Shown here: piece by piece, positions 1 to 8,132 of the stretch
Layout: every line of letters starts with the position of its first letter
Numbering within the stretch: the first letter of the stretch is position 1
Assembly: GCA_003506435.1 (NCBI GenBank)
Contig: DOAQ01000046.1
Span: forward strand, 372,001 to 436,000
Direction: 5' to 3'
From: Prolixibacteraceae bacterium
Lineage (GTDB): Bacteria > Bacteroidota > Bacteroidia > Bacteroidales > Prolixibacteraceae
Length of the DNA: 64,000 nt
Notes under the pieces: generated by a model
The model's input: only the letters and a program-made list of their open reading frames with translations
Databases searched by the model: none
Told to the model about the DNA's origin: nothing
Made by a program: the position numbers and the translations under genes

Positions 1-1043
1 CAGTTGCCGCTATCGGGCTGGGCCTGTATGTGGTTGGCGGTGAAAATGCGTTCCGCTTCTGTCCGAAATACCCGGATATCAACCACAGCACCATTCACGA
101 TCTGATGACCAGTTCCCAAAAAATGTTCTACGCGATTGATATGAGCCGCGATACCATTGATCTTGAAAATGAAGGACAGGAAGCCGCTATTCGCAAATAT
201 ACCATCAACGATGCCGAAGAAGACGGTATATTGCAACATTGCGCTTCGGTGTACAGTCGCGAAAACGACGATCTGGTTCCCGGCATCAGTATGAATGGTC
301 CCCGTGTGGTCGATTTTGCCAATATCCTGAAATACCGCTACATTCCGTTTGCCGACACCATTAAATTATTGCTTCGCTTATTTAACGAAGCAATGGGCTC
401 GCCGGTCGAAATTGAATATGCAGTCGATCTGGAAAGAAGCATCGACGGAAAGCCAACTTTCTACTTATTGCAAATCAAACCATTAATACGTAATGAAGAA
501 GAATTGCAGGTTGACCTCGGAAGTTTTCATCCGGACGAAATCATATTGCATGCCAGCCGCGGGATGGGGAACGGCATTGTAAAAGGAATCCGAGACGTCG
601 TTTTTGTAAAACCGGAAGCTTTCGACAAAACAAAAACCAGGAAAATAGCTGAAGAAATTATTCAGATCAACAAAAAAATGGACCTTTCCGGAAAAGAATA
701 TATTCTGATTGGACCCGGCCGCTGGGGAACCCGTGACCCGCTTACCGGCATTCCGGTTTTGTGGGCCAACATATCAAAAGCCCGCATTATTGTTGAAATG
801 GGACTATCCGAATTCCCGCTGGACAGTTCTCTGGGCTCTCATTTTTTCCACAATGTTACATCGATGAATGTAGGTTATTTTTCAGTTCCCCACTGTTCGC
901 GTGAAGCAAAGGTAAATATAGAGTTACTGAACCGGGAGGCTGTGATTGAAGAAACTTCCTTTATAAAGCATGTTGAATTTAAGGATGATCTGAAAATACT
1001 GATGGACGGAAGAAAGCGGCAGGCATTAATTTCGGTAAAGTAA
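1..1043 (+). CDS. PEP synthase-like PEP/pyruvate-binding protein, C-terminal part
   Basis: The reading frame is open from the first full codon (base 3), so the N-terminus lies outside the window; the GTG at 30 is internal. About 346 residues remain. The stretch around IGPGRWGTRDP and the following SLGSHFFHNV segment is typical of the large Bacteroidota protein annotated as phosphoenolpyruvate synthase or pyruvate-phosphate dikinase with a PEP/pyruvate-binding domain. The family interconverts pyruvate and PEP in the cytoplasm, but the ATP-grasp and phospho-histidine parts are not visible here, so the activity is inferred from family resemblance. It converges on the GH20 gene. Confidence 0.75.
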   Translation, partial: VAAIGLGLYVVGGENAFRFCPKYPDINHSTIHDLMTSSQKMFYAIDMSRDTIDLENEGQEAAIRKYTINDAEEDGILQHCASVYSRENDDLVPGISMNGPRVVDFANILKYRYIPFADTIKLLLRLFNEAMGSPVEIEYAVDLERSIDGKPTFYLLQIKPLIRNEEELQVDLGSFHPDEIILHASRGMGNGIVKGIRDVVFVKPEAFDKTKTRKIAEEIIQINKKMDLSGKEYILIGPGRWGTRDPLTGIPVLWANISKARIIVEMGLSEFPLDSSLGSHFFHNVTSMNVGYFSVPHCSREAKVNIELLNREAVIEETSFIKHVEFKDDLKILMDGRKRQALISVK

Positions 1044-1057
1044 AAATTCTGATTCAT

Positions 1058-1084
1058 AAAAAAGCCCCACTGTAAGGTGAGGCT
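1058..1084 (-). terminator. Rho-independent terminator of the GH20 gene
   Basis: Read on the minus strand, AGCCTCAC and GTGGGGCT form an 8-bp stem with one G-U pair and a 6-nt loop, followed by six T. It lies about 50 bp beyond the stop of the hexosaminidase gene. On the plus strand the same stem has a C-A mismatch, so the minus reading is preferred. Confidence 0.75.
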
Positions 1085-1131
1085 ATAACCTGAATTCAAC
1101 AGGTTTAGGTTTACATTTGTACTATTAAATA

Positions 1132-2718
1132 TTATTGTTTCTTCCGGTAATTAACGCCGAGCATATCGAGACGCTGGTATTCAGTATCCATCCGTTTTTC
1201 GAAATCAGCAAAATCTTTTTTGTCTTTGGGCGACCAGACTACTTCCGATAAGGCACACACCCTTGGGAAAAGCATGTATTCAACCTGCATGGTTGAAGGA
1301 ATATATTCGGTCCAAACATTGGCCTGTGCACCCAGAACAAAATGTTTTTCATCTTCAGCCAGTTCTTCCGGAACAGGTTCGTATGAATAAACTTTATCCA
1401 ACGGAAGGAAACCACCGATTGCCAAAGGTTCTGCATCTTTGTTTTCCGACTGGTAATGATCAAAATACATGTGTGTTCCCGGCGACATTATCGCATTGTG
1501 TTTTTGCTTTGCAGCAGCAATGCCGCCTTTTATTCCACGCCACGACATCACCGTTGCACCGGGAGCAAGGCCTCCTTCCAGTATTTCATCCCATCCGATG
1601 ATCTGTCGTCCTTTTGAATTCAAATATTTTTCAATACGCTGAATGAAATAGCTCTGCAGTTCATGCGCATCTTTCAACCCTTCATCTTTAATTCTTTTCT
1701 GACAGGCAGCACATTTCTCCCACTCCACTTTCGGGCATTCGTCACCGCCAATGTGGATGTATTTTGAAGGAAACAATTCGCAAACTTCGTCAAGTACATT
1801 TTCGAGAAATTTGAATGTTTCTTCCTTGCCTGCACAAAATACTTCTTCGTGAACGCCCCATGTCGTTTGAACTTTATACGGACCACCCGAGCATCCCAGT
1901 TCGGGAAAAGCTGCCAGAACAGCGCTGGTATGTCCCGGCATTTCAATTTCAGGAACTACTGTAATGTACCGTTCGGCTGCATATTCTACAATGTCGCGTA
2001 CCTGTTTCTGAGTATAAAAACCTCCGTAACCGCGGCCATCGTATTCCTTTGAACCGCGTGCGTGACCCACAACAGTTTCATCTCTCCAGTGTGATATTTC
2101 GGTCAGTTCGGGATATTTTTCAATTTCGAGCCGCCAGCCCTGATCTTCTGTCAAATGCCAGTGAAACGTATTCAACTTGTACATAGCCATGTAATCGATG
2201 TACTTTTTGATAAAGCTCACCGGAAAATAATGCCGGCCCACATCGAGATGAAGCCCGCGCCATTTGAAACGTGGCTGGTCTTTTATATCGCAGTAATTAA
2301 CAGAAAGGCTGGCACCTGTCTGAGGAACAGGAATTAGTTGTTTGAAGGTTTGTACCCCGTAAAAAATCCCGGCAGGCGAAGAAGCAGTAATTAACACTCC
2401 TTTTTTGTCCACCTTCAGCATGTATCCTTCATCTTCAAGCGGAAGCGATTTAATCAATTTTAAACTTACTGCTTCTTTTGTTTTCGCATCTGACTGAAGC
2501 TGAAATCCGTAATTTTTCTGAAGATATTCGTTAAAAATACCAGCAATATTTTTCAATTCAGAATTCGACGAATCAAAAACAATACCCGTTTCACCAGTTA
2601 GTACAAACGTACCATCCCCCATTGTAATTTGTGATGGTTGGGGAATAATGGCTGGCTTCTGGGCAAAAATACCGGAAGCAAAAACAGTCATGGTCAGAAA
2701 AAAAAGATGTCGTTTCAT
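1132..2718 (-). CDS. Secreted beta-N-acetylhexosaminidase, GH20
   Basis: A 528-residue protein with a signal peptide at 1-19, a GH20b-type N-terminal domain to about residue 130 and a GH20 TIM barrel after it. The motif HIGGDECPK supplies the Asp326-Glu327 pair used in substrate-assisted catalysis; the HWHLTEDQGWR segment near 186 is also typical of the family. It should remove terminal beta-linked GlcNAc or GalNAc from glycans in the periplasm or at the cell surface. It is a single gene with its own promoter and terminator. Exact substrate and location cannot be read from the sequence. Confidence 0.93.
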   Translation of the reverse strand: MKRHLFFLTMTVFASGIFAQKPAIIPQPSQITMGDGTFVLTGETGIVFDSSNSELKNIAGIFNEYLQKNYGFQLQSDAKTKEAVSLKLIKSLPLEDEGYMLKVDKKGVLITASSPAGIFYGVQTFKQLIPVPQTGASLSVNYCDIKDQPRFKWRGLHLDVGRHYFPVSFIKKYIDYMAMYKLNTFHWHLTEDQGWRLEIEKYPELTEISHWRDETVVGHARGSKEYDGRGYGGFYTQKQVRDIVEYAAERYITVVPEIEMPGHTSAVLAAFPELGCSGGPYKVQTTWGVHEEVFCAGKEETFKFLENVLDEVCELFPSKYIHIGGDECPKVEWEKCAACQKRIKDEGLKDAHELQSYFIQRIEKYLNSKGRQIIGWDEILEGGLAPGATVMSWRGIKGGIAAAKQKHNAIMSPGTHMYFDHYQSENKDAEPLAIGGFLPLDKVYSYEPVPEELAEDEKHFVLGAQANVWTEYIPSTMQVEYMLFPRVCALSEVVWSPKDKKDFADFEKRMDTEYQRLDMLGVNYRKKQ

Positions 2719-2754
2719 AGTTCAAATAAGCTTAGGATTCTTACATTTATTTGA

Positions 2755-2785
2755 CAAATATATTTATAAAAAAATAATAAACAAC
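2755..2785 (-). promoter_or_regulatory. Bacteroidota promoter of the GH20 gene
   Basis: On the minus strand GTTG, a 19-nt spacer and TATATTTG match the Bacteroidota sigma-70 pattern TTTG-N19/20-TAnnTTTG with one mismatch in the -33 box. It lies about 40 bp upstream of the GH20 start and back to back with the promoter of the next gene. Confidence 0.55.
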
Positions 2786-2792
2786 TCGACAC

Positions 2793-2823
2793 TTTGTTAA
2801 AAAAATTAAGAAAGATATTTTTT
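2793..2823 (+). promoter_or_regulatory. Bacteroidota promoter of the B3/B4-domain gene
   Basis: TTTG at 2793, a 19-nt spacer and TATTTTTT at 2816 match the consensus with one mismatch in the -7 element. The start codon follows 20 bases later. It is divergent from the GH20 promoter. Confidence 0.45.
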
Positions 2824-2842
2824 TATCTGAAGCATTTCAATC

Positions 2843-3505
2843 ATGATACAACTAAAGACTGAAAAACGTTGGAAAGAAATATGTCCCGGATTATCGCTGG
2901 CCTGCATTGAAGCAGACGTACAGGTAAAAAACGGACAGGAAGAATTATGGGTTGAAATTGAAGCAGCCTTGTCTGAATTAGGAAATAATCTGAACATAGA
3001 AGACATCAGCAAAATTCCTGCAATCGCTTCTTCGCGCAAAGCCTATAAAACCTGCGGAAAAGATCCAGCGCGGTACCGCTTATCATCGGAAGCCTTATTG
3101 AGGCGGGTAGTCAGCGGCAAAGGATTGTACCGTATCAATAATGTGGTCGACCAGTTGAATCTGGTTTCGGTTACGACTGGTTTTTCCATCGGCGGATATG
3201 ATGCGGGTAAAATTCAGGGCGATGTTTCTTTTGGCGTAGCGGGCGATGAACCTTATACCGGCATTGGCCGCGGGGCACTGAATATCGAAGGCTTGCCTGT
3301 TTTCCGGGATAATCTGGGTGCTTTTGGTACTCCAACAAGCGATTCGGAACGAACATCTGTAAACGAAAATACCCAACGGTTTTTAATGATTATTATTAAT
3401 TTTGGCAACGATCCCGGATTGGCCGAAGCACAACAAAAAGCAGTCGGGTTGCTGGAAAAATATTGTGTGGCAAAAAACATTGAACAAACCGTAATAACAT
3501 GTTGA
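2843..3505 (+). CDS. B3/B4 (PheRS beta-like) domain protein
   Basis: A 220-residue cytoplasmic protein that resembles the stand-alone B3/4 domain family (COG3382), related to the B3/B4 part of the phenylalanyl-tRNA synthetase beta chain. Seen segments are SSRKAYKTCGKDPARYR near residue 68, the NNVVDQLNLVS segment near 99 and the G-G-D patches around 115-145. The family is thought to act on tRNA or amino acids, but its job is not settled. Its last 7 bases overlap the next gene, so the two are probably co-translated. Confidence 0.75.
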   Translation: MIQLKTEKRWKEICPGLSLACIEADVQVKNGQEELWVEIEAALSELGNNLNIEDISKIPAIASSRKAYKTCGKDPARYRLSSEALLRRVVSGKGLYRINNVVDQLNLVSVTTGFSIGGYDAGKIQGDVSFGVAGDEPYTGIGRGALNIEGLPVFRDNLGAFGTPTSDSERTSVNENTQRFLMIIINFGNDPGLAEAQQKAVGLLEKYCVAKNIEQTVITC

Positions 3506-4053
3506 AATTCATCTGTAAACTCATAATGAAATTATGGGGATGGAAGCCGGTAAACGGAATAATGCCTCACAAAAAGGCAATCATTATTGGAGTTCCGCAT
3601 ACCAGTGCGCTCGATTTTGTAATTTCTTATTTGTATTATACAGCAGCAGGAGGAGTTGCCCATATTGTCATTAAAAAAGAAGCTTTTGTCTGGCCTATCG
3701 GTTTTTTCCTGAAAAGAATGGGAGCCATTCCGGTTGATCGTTCCAAAAGTACCCCGATCGTAAAACAAATTATCGACGAGATGAATCAGCACGATGTATT
3801 TCACCTGGCCATAACCCCCGAAGGGACCCGCAAGCTGACAAAAAACTGGAAAGCGGGTTTTCATACCATTGCGAAAGCTACCGGGGCAACCGTTTATCTG
3901 GGCTTTTTCGACTTCGGAAGAAAAGAAATTGGCTGGATTGAAACAATGGAATTAACTGATGACCCAAAAGAAGACATCCGCCGGATGAAAGCTTATTACC
4001 GGGAACGTGGAGTTGTGGGGCGCCACAAAGAGATGTTTTCGGCAGAAGATTGA
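3499..4053 (+). CDS. 1-acylglycerol-3-phosphate acyltransferase-like protein (PlsC family)
   Basis: A 184-residue acyltransferase. The block HTSALDF near residue 34 is a variant of the HX4D catalytic motif and TPEGTRK near 111 is the glycerolipid acyltransferase block III. It is short for a full PlsC and lacks a long N-terminal membrane anchor, as in the small family common in Bacteroidota. Likely role is transfer of an acyl chain to a phospholipid precursor or another lipid at the inner membrane. The start overlaps the previous stop by 7 bp. Confidence 0.83.
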   Translation: MLKFICKLIMKLWGWKPVNGIMPHKKAIIIGVPHTSALDFVISYLYYTAAGGVAHIVIKKEAFVWPIGFFLKRMGAIPVDRSKSTPIVKQIIDEMNQHDVFHLAITPEGTRKLTKNWKAGFHTIAKATGATVYLGFFDFGRKEIGWIETMELTDDPKEDIRRMKAYYRERGVVGRHKEMFSAED

Positions 4054-4107
4054 TTCAAAAAAACAAATGCAGAGCACAATGTATACTGACAATGTATATC
4101 ATTTTAT

Positions 4108-4250
4108 AATTCACCCCCTAATCCCCCAATCGGGGGACTTCGGGTTTGCAAAAATTCAGATGTTTCACACTTTTCGAACAAACACCGCTGCATCTACATG
4201 CCAAGCTCCCTTCCCTTTGAGGGGAAGGGCTGGGGATGGGGTTGGTAAAT
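4108..4250. repeat. Two GC-rich palindromes, REP-like
   Basis: The gap between the acyltransferase and the nitrilase holds a hairpin TCCCCC/GGGGGA (4122-4137) and a hairpin CCCTTCCC/GGGAAGGG (4208-4229). The surrounding text is of the dispersed type seen again at 5.3-7.2 kb. No gene is supported here; an open frame at 4007-4390 runs through the palindromes and looks spurious. Confidence 0.6.
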
Positions 4251-4313
4251 CTGAAGAACAATGTTCTTTATATTCCAAATTCTTTTTGTATAACACACAT
4301 AAACTCACCTTCA

Positions 4314-5087
4314 ATGAACAACCTCACAGCAACCATCATCCAATACAATATTGCATGGGAAGACAAGCGAGCCAATTTCCGGAAAATTGAAGAACTGGCG
4401 AACCGGATTGATACCACTGATTTGATTGTTCTTCCGGAAATGTTCTCAACCGGATTTTCAATGAATGTTTCGGGCATGGCCGAAAAAATGGATGGTCTGT
4501 CAGTAAACTGGATGAAACAATTCTCGGTTGAAAAAAATGCAGCCATCTGTGGAAGTTTGATCATCGAAGAAAACGGTAAATATTACAACCGCCTGCTTTT
4601 CGTACAACCCGACGGACAAGTATTTTGGTACGACAAGCGCCACCTGTTCACCATGGGCGACGAACAAACCTATTATACTCCGGGGAACCAGCGACTGATT
4701 GTTGAATTCCGGGGTTTTCGCATTCTGCCACTAATTTGTTACGATCTTCGGTTCCCTGTTTGGAGCCGCAACCGGAACGATTTCGACCTGATGATTTATG
4801 TTGCCAACTGGCCGGCCCCTCGTCGCAAAGCATGGAAAACCTTATTAAAAGCACGGGCTATTGAAAACCAGTCATATTTGGTAGCTGCCAACCGAACCGG
4901 CACCGACGCCAATGGAATAAAGTATTCCGGCGATTCATACACAATCGATGCAAAGGGAAAAATAAACCGGAAACTTGAAAAAAGTAAAGAAGGCGCCATT
5001 TCAGAAAAATTCTCATTGGAAAGCCTGCATAAATTCCGGCAAAAATTCTCTGTTCTCAATGATGCGGACCAGTTCTCTCTAATCTAG
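4314..5087 (+). CDS. Omega-amidase-like carbon-nitrogen hydrolase (YafV/NIT2 type)
   Basis: A 257-residue nitrilase-superfamily protein. The catalytic triad is visible: Glu in LPEMFSTGF, Lys in YDKRHLF and Cys in ICYDLRFPVW. The last two motifs are characteristic of the YafV/NIT2 group, which hydrolyses 2-oxoglutaramate or 2-oxosuccinamate after glutamine or asparagine transamination. The ATG at 4314 was chosen because the frame upstream is repeat-derived and family members begin close to this point. Cytoplasmic; single gene. Confidence 0.88.
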   Translation: MNNLTATIIQYNIAWEDKRANFRKIEELANRIDTTDLIVLPEMFSTGFSMNVSGMAEKMDGLSVNWMKQFSVEKNAAICGSLIIEENGKYYNRLLFVQPDGQVFWYDKRHLFTMGDEQTYYTPGNQRLIVEFRGFRILPLICYDLRFPVWSRNRNDFDLMIYVANWPAPRRKAWKTLLKARAIENQSYLVAANRTGTDANGIKYSGDSYTIDAKGKINRKLEKSKEGAISEKFSLESLHKFRQKFSVLNDADQFSLI

Positions 5088-5206
5088 CGAGAGTTCCATC
5101 TACCCAAATACTCAGATGGGTAGTTGTGTACGATTTAAAATCATTTTAGTACTCTCACAGTGCTTTATCTGTGCCTTTGATGAGGCTTTGATATGCAGAT
5201 GGAATA
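5088..5206. other. Intergenic segment rich in inverted repeats
   Basis: Directly after the nitrilase stop, TTCCATCT (5094-5101) can pair with AGATGGAA (5197-5204), CTACCCA (5100-5106) with TGGGTAG (5117-5123), CACAG with CTGTG around 5156-5175, and GAGAGT (5089-5094) with ACTCTC (5151-5156). Some of these helices exclude each other. It may be a structured RNA, a mobile palindrome or a terminator region; there is no T-run at the expected place. Confidence 0.35.
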
Positions 5207-5303
5207 CTGATGCGGGATGATTGATTACGATTGTTAAATTGTTGAATTGTTAATTCTTCTGTTCGGGAAAGTTATAGTTTCAGGTTTCAAGTTTAACAGC
5301 CAT

Positions 5304-5365
5304 TGCCCCTCTGTCCTGACGGACATCTCCCCAGACGGGGAGAAATTTGGCAAGGTGGAAATTTG
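5304..5365. repeat. GC-rich palindromic repeat copy
   Basis: It carries the CCCCTCTGTCC...GGACATCTCCCC pattern followed by a CTCCCC/GGGGAG hairpin and a GGTGGAAATT tail. A near-identical copy lies at 6780-6840 and degenerate copies occur between 6.57 and 7.45 kb. Confidence 0.7.
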
Positions 5366-5400
5366 ATTGTTAGATGCCAGATACGAAAAATCAGATACGA

Positions 5401-5456
5401 GATATTAGATATTAGATATTAGATATTAGATATTAGATATTAGATATTAGATATTA
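5401..5456. repeat. Perfect tandem repeat (GATATTA)8
   Basis: Eight exact copies of the 7-mer GATATTA follow degenerate relatives (GATACGA) just upstream. The unit is not a multiple of three and is not in a gene. Its copy number is likely to vary by slippage. Confidence 0.9.
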
Positions 5457-5510
5457 GATGCCGGGGACAGCCTGTTGCGGGGGAGAGAGAACCATTTTAA
5501 TCAAGATTGA

Positions 5511-5530
5511 AGACGCACGATCGTGCGTCT
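5511..5530. repeat. 20-bp perfect palindrome
   Basis: AGACGCACGATCGTGCGTCT is a perfect palindrome. Similar sequences are dispersed in several bacterial phyla, so it is more likely a mobile repeat than a dedicated operator, although it lies 157 bp before the next start codon. Confidence 0.6.
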
Positions 5531-5686
5531 CTATGAAGCATAATATTTTCGGATTGGGGAATTTTTGGGGTGGCAGAATGTGCATTTCCGGCACAATATG
5601 ACCGGTATGTACCATCGCGGAACCAGAAATTTGGCCGGTATAACATGCTGATTTACCTTCGGTTTGAACTTTTAATTTATCTTATT

Positions 5687-6451
5687 ATGGCAAAACAAAA
5701 AGGTGTTATCAAACTTGAAGGAAGTATCGGCGATATTTCTTTTTACAAGGGACGTGACGGCAACTTTATGGCGCGCACCAAAGGTGGGATCAGCGGGGAC
5801 CGCATTAAAAATGATCCCGCCTTTGAACGGACCCGTGAAAACGGGCAGGAATTCGGTAAGGCCGGAAAAGCCGGAAAACTGGTCCGGGCAGCTTTCCGGG
5901 AAGTGATCAAAACCAACAAAGACAGCCGGATGTCGAACCGGCTTACCCAGGAGATGATGAAGGTCATCCAGGCGGATACAACAAACCTCCGGGGAGAACG
6001 GGTTGTCTTGCCTGACCATATCCGGTTGATCAAGGGTTTTGACTTTAATGAAACGGCTAAACTAAGTACCGTTATGAGCCTGCCCTTTACCCTTACCGTT
6101 AACCGGGCAGAAGGAAGTATCTCTCTTGTATTACCGGCTTTTGTTCCGGCCAATTCAATTGTAACGCCCGGCGGGGCTACCCATGCCCGGCTGGTACTGG
6201 GAGCATCGGAGATGGATTTTGACGCTGAATCGTATGTAACAACCAGCGCTCAAAGCTCAATGGTACCTATCTCCGGGGAAGAACAGGCACAGGTCACCCT
6301 TGAATGTGGAATCACCGAAGCAGGCACTTTGCCTTTACTGGTTGTGCTGGGCGTTGAGTTTTACCAGGAGGTAAACGGGCAGCAGTATCCATTGAAGAAC
6401 GGAACGTACAATGCCTTGTCTATTGTTGAAACCAATTTACCGGCCCGCTAG
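5687..6451 (+). CDS. Conserved Bacteroidota protein of unknown function (MAKQKG family)
   Basis: A 254-residue protein beginning MAKQKGVIKLEGSIGDISFY. I recognise this as a recurrent Bacteroidota family without a known role; its basic N-terminal third (residues 1-90, with GGISGDRIKNDPAFERTREN) is followed by a predicted beta-rich half. The ATG at 5687 was chosen over upstream starts because the frame before it is low-complexity repeat DNA and homologues I know of begin with this motif. No signal peptide or membrane segment. It is followed by two small membrane-protein frames, a pairing that could suggest a secretion, phage-like or envelope role; that is inference only. Confidence 0.7.
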   Translation: MAKQKGVIKLEGSIGDISFYKGRDGNFMARTKGGISGDRIKNDPAFERTRENGQEFGKAGKAGKLVRAAFREVIKTNKDSRMSNRLTQEMMKVIQADTTNLRGERVVLPDHIRLIKGFDFNETAKLSTVMSLPFTLTVNRAEGSISLVLPAFVPANSIVTPGGATHARLVLGASEMDFDAESYVTTSAQSSMVPISGEEQAQVTLECGITEAGTLPLLVVLGVEFYQEVNGQQYPLKNGTYNALSIVETNLPAR

Positions 6452-6464
6452 TTGGTGAATTCCG

Positions 6465-6746
6465 ATGAAGAAAAGCAAAACAGGATTATTGCGGGGAAAA
6501 TTCCTTCGGTTTCTGAGGGTTTACGGACCTGCAATAATCTTTGCCAGCGGGGTGGTTATAGTTGGGAAGGCCCCTCTGTCTTTCAGACATCTCCCCAGGC
6601 GGGGAGAGATGGGAAAAGCCCCTCTAAATCTCCCCCAAGGGGAGACTTGGGAAAAAGGCAAGGTGGTTGAATGGATAAAAAACCCCTTTATCCTGCGGAC
6701 ATCTCCCCTAAACCAGGTAGAAATTCGGGAGCAGAGAAGTGGTTGA
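6465..6746 (+). CDS. Small membrane protein with repeat-derived C-terminus
   Basis: It starts 13 bp after the previous stop. The first 35 residues contain a basic stretch and one hydrophobic helix (VYGPAIIFASGVVIVG). From about residue 36 the frame runs through two copies of the GC-rich palindrome (6571-6673) and ends in repeat sequence, so the original C-terminus is probably lost. It may be a decayed gene or one whose tail was recruited from a repeat. Confidence 0.4.
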   Translation: MKKSKTGLLRGKFLRFLRVYGPAIIFASGVVIVGKAPLSFRHLPRRGEMGKAPLNLPQGETWEKGKVVEWIKNPFILRTSPLNQVEIREQRSG

Positions 6747-6840
6747 ATGGGTTGAATTGCTTGATTGTTTAATTGTTAACCCCTCTGTCCTGGCGGACAT
6801 CTCCCCAGACGGGGAGAAAATTGGGGAAGGTGGAAATTGG
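6571..6840. repeat. Cluster of GC-rich palindromic repeats
   Basis: At least four degenerate copies of one element follow each other: 6571-6616, 6617-6673, 6683-6750 and 6780-6840. Each has a CCCCTCT...CATCTCCCC or TAAATCTCCCC core, a CTCCCC/GGGGAG-type hairpin and a tail like GGTGGTTGAATGG. No coding function is supported other than the read-through of the small frame at 6465. Confidence 0.7.
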
Positions 6841-6883
6841 AGAGTAAGAAGAAGTACTTGTAGAATTTTTAAAAATGACATAA

Positions 6884-7114
6884 ATGAAGAATGTGTTTTT
6901 TGCCCCGGAGGTTGGGGCAGGTACAGTGGGTGGAAGCATTACCGGATTCCTGATGGTGTTTTCTTCTGCGGAACTGTTACAAACAGTAGTTGGTTCTGTT
7001 ATTGCAACACTGGTTAGTTTCGGGGTTTCGATTGGGCTGAAATGGGTGATAAAAAGGACAGGCCCCTCTAAATCTCCCCAAAGGGGAGACTTGAAAAAAC
7101 GGGAAGATGGTTGA
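6884..7114 (+). CDS. Small membrane protein, holin-like in size
   Basis: A 76-residue frame with two hydrophobic segments (about residues 13-30 and 33-52) joined by a short turn, followed by a basic KWVIKR end. From about residue 58 the frame (GPSKSPQRGDL) is translated GC-rich palindrome (7061-7117), so the present stop is supplied by a repeat. I cannot name a family. The position after the MAKQKG-type gene suggests a functional link, but holin activity is only a guess from size and topology. Confidence 0.5.
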   Translation: MKNVFFAPEVGAGTVGGSITGFLMVFSSAELLQTVVGSVIATLVSFGVSIGLKWVIKRTGPSKSPQRGDLKKREDG

Positions 7115-7220
7115 ATTGTTTGATTGTTGAATTGCTGGATTGTTGTCAGGATTAGACCCCTCTGTCCTTCGGACATCTCCCCTAGAAAAAAGGGGAGAAA
7201 ATTGGGAGCAGAGGAATTGG
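7061..7220. repeat. Two further GC-rich palindromic repeat copies
   Basis: Copies at 7061-7117 (CTCCCCAAAGGGGAG hairpin) and 7157-7220 (CCCCTCTGTCC core, CTCCCC/GGGGAG arms). The first forms the 3' end of the membrane-protein gene at 6884. Confidence 0.7.
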
Positions 7221-7274
7221 TCTATTGTTGAATTGTTAAATTGTTCGATGGTTAATTGGTGATTTTTGGTTTTA

Positions 7275-7325
7275 CGCGCTGAAGGCGCAGGATAATATAG
7301 CCCCGGGCAACGTCCGGGGTTTTTG
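7275..7325. repeat. REP-like hairpin with GCGC and CCCGG stems
   Basis: GCGCTGAAGGCGC (7277-7289) is followed by a CCCCGG...CCGGGG hairpin (7301-7319) and a short T-run. This two-hairpin layout recurs in Bacteroidota genomes; it also has the shape of a terminator on the plus strand. Confidence 0.5.
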
Positions 7326-7499
7326 ATGTGATCATGTTATTGCGGCGCAACCACAGGTCTGGTTTGAAATGCGGAATTTGTTTGCGCCGGGAAAGGTACA
7401 ATCCCTCTATCCCGAAACAAATTCGGGATTCCCAAACAGGGAGACATGAAAAGCCGGAGAATTGGTGAATAGATAAAAAAACTCCTCTGTCGCAGAAAA

Positions 7500-7793
7500 A
7501 GGGACGGAAGAAAATGTCCAATTCCCAATAAGAATATCGAATATCCAAATAAAAAGACAACAGCCGATTAAACACAGAAGACACGAAGAAAATCCCAAGT
7601 AAACAGTCGCAGGAAAAGAGCAGGAAAAGAGCAGGAGAATCCAATATCGAATAAAAAATGATAAATATCCAAAGGAACAGCCTAATACAGAGAAACGCAA
7701 AGAGCGGAGAGCAATGAAAAAAGTCGCAGTCACAGTAGAACCCGATTGAACGCTAAAACACGAGGAAGAGAAGTAGCGGCACGATATTCTACA
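7500..7793. repeat. AT-rich composite dispersed repeats, first two copies
   Basis: This stretch holds two copies of a composite repeat with a GAATATCGAATATCC-like head, an AACAGCC(A/T)A core, an AAACAC(A/G)GAAGACACGA middle and an AGTCGCAGT tail. Further copies follow at 8133, 8401, 9252 and 9410. No gene is seen. Confidence 0.6.
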
Positions 7794-7991
7794 TTAGTCC
7801 TGAAAGTATTCGGTGATGTCTTCGATTTTGAGGCCCGTGTATTCGCAGAACTCAGTGATTGATATTAGCTGGTGGGGTTGTTTATTGTAATGGGCCTTGA
7901 TTTGGCTGAGTAATTTGCGGCCGTAGCGTTCGCTTTTACCGGTAATGCGCTGGATGTCTTTGGGATATATGCAGAGCCTGGAAAGTTTCAT
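7794..7991 (-). CDS. Small HTH-like protein of unknown function
   Basis: A 65-residue protein starting MKLSRLCIYPKDIQRITGKS. The segment PKDIQRITGKSERYGRKLLSQIK looks like a helix-turn-helix and is typical of a small Bacteroidota family I recognise but cannot name. The ATG at 7991 was chosen; a longer frame to 8030 begins in repeat-like sequence. A role in DNA binding or control of the island is an inference. It is flanked by dispersed repeats on both sides. Confidence 0.6.
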   Translation of the reverse strand: MKLSRLCIYPKDIQRITGKSERYGRKLLSQIKAHYNKQPHQLISITEFCEYTGLKIEDITEYFQD

Positions 7992-8132
7992 ATACGAGAG
8001 GAAAGATGTTAGACAATAGATGTTAGACATTAGATTATGGATTCAAAGAAAGGGGATTGAGAGATGGAAAACCAGTTACAGGGGTAAAGGAACCCAGGGT
8101 AAATGACAGGTAAACAGTATTTTGATAGAGAA

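Noticed and set aside
4007..4390. Plus-strand open frame between acyltransferase and nitrilase
   Set aside because: It overlaps both genes out of frame and consists mostly of palindromic repeat sequence.
5401..5456. Short repeat array considered as a CRISPR-like array
   Set aside because: The 7-mers are directly adjacent without spacers and there is no cas gene in the window.
5511..5530. 20-bp palindrome considered as an operator for the gene at 5687
   Set aside because: It resembles a widely dispersed repeat and no regulator gene lies nearby; kept only as a repeat.
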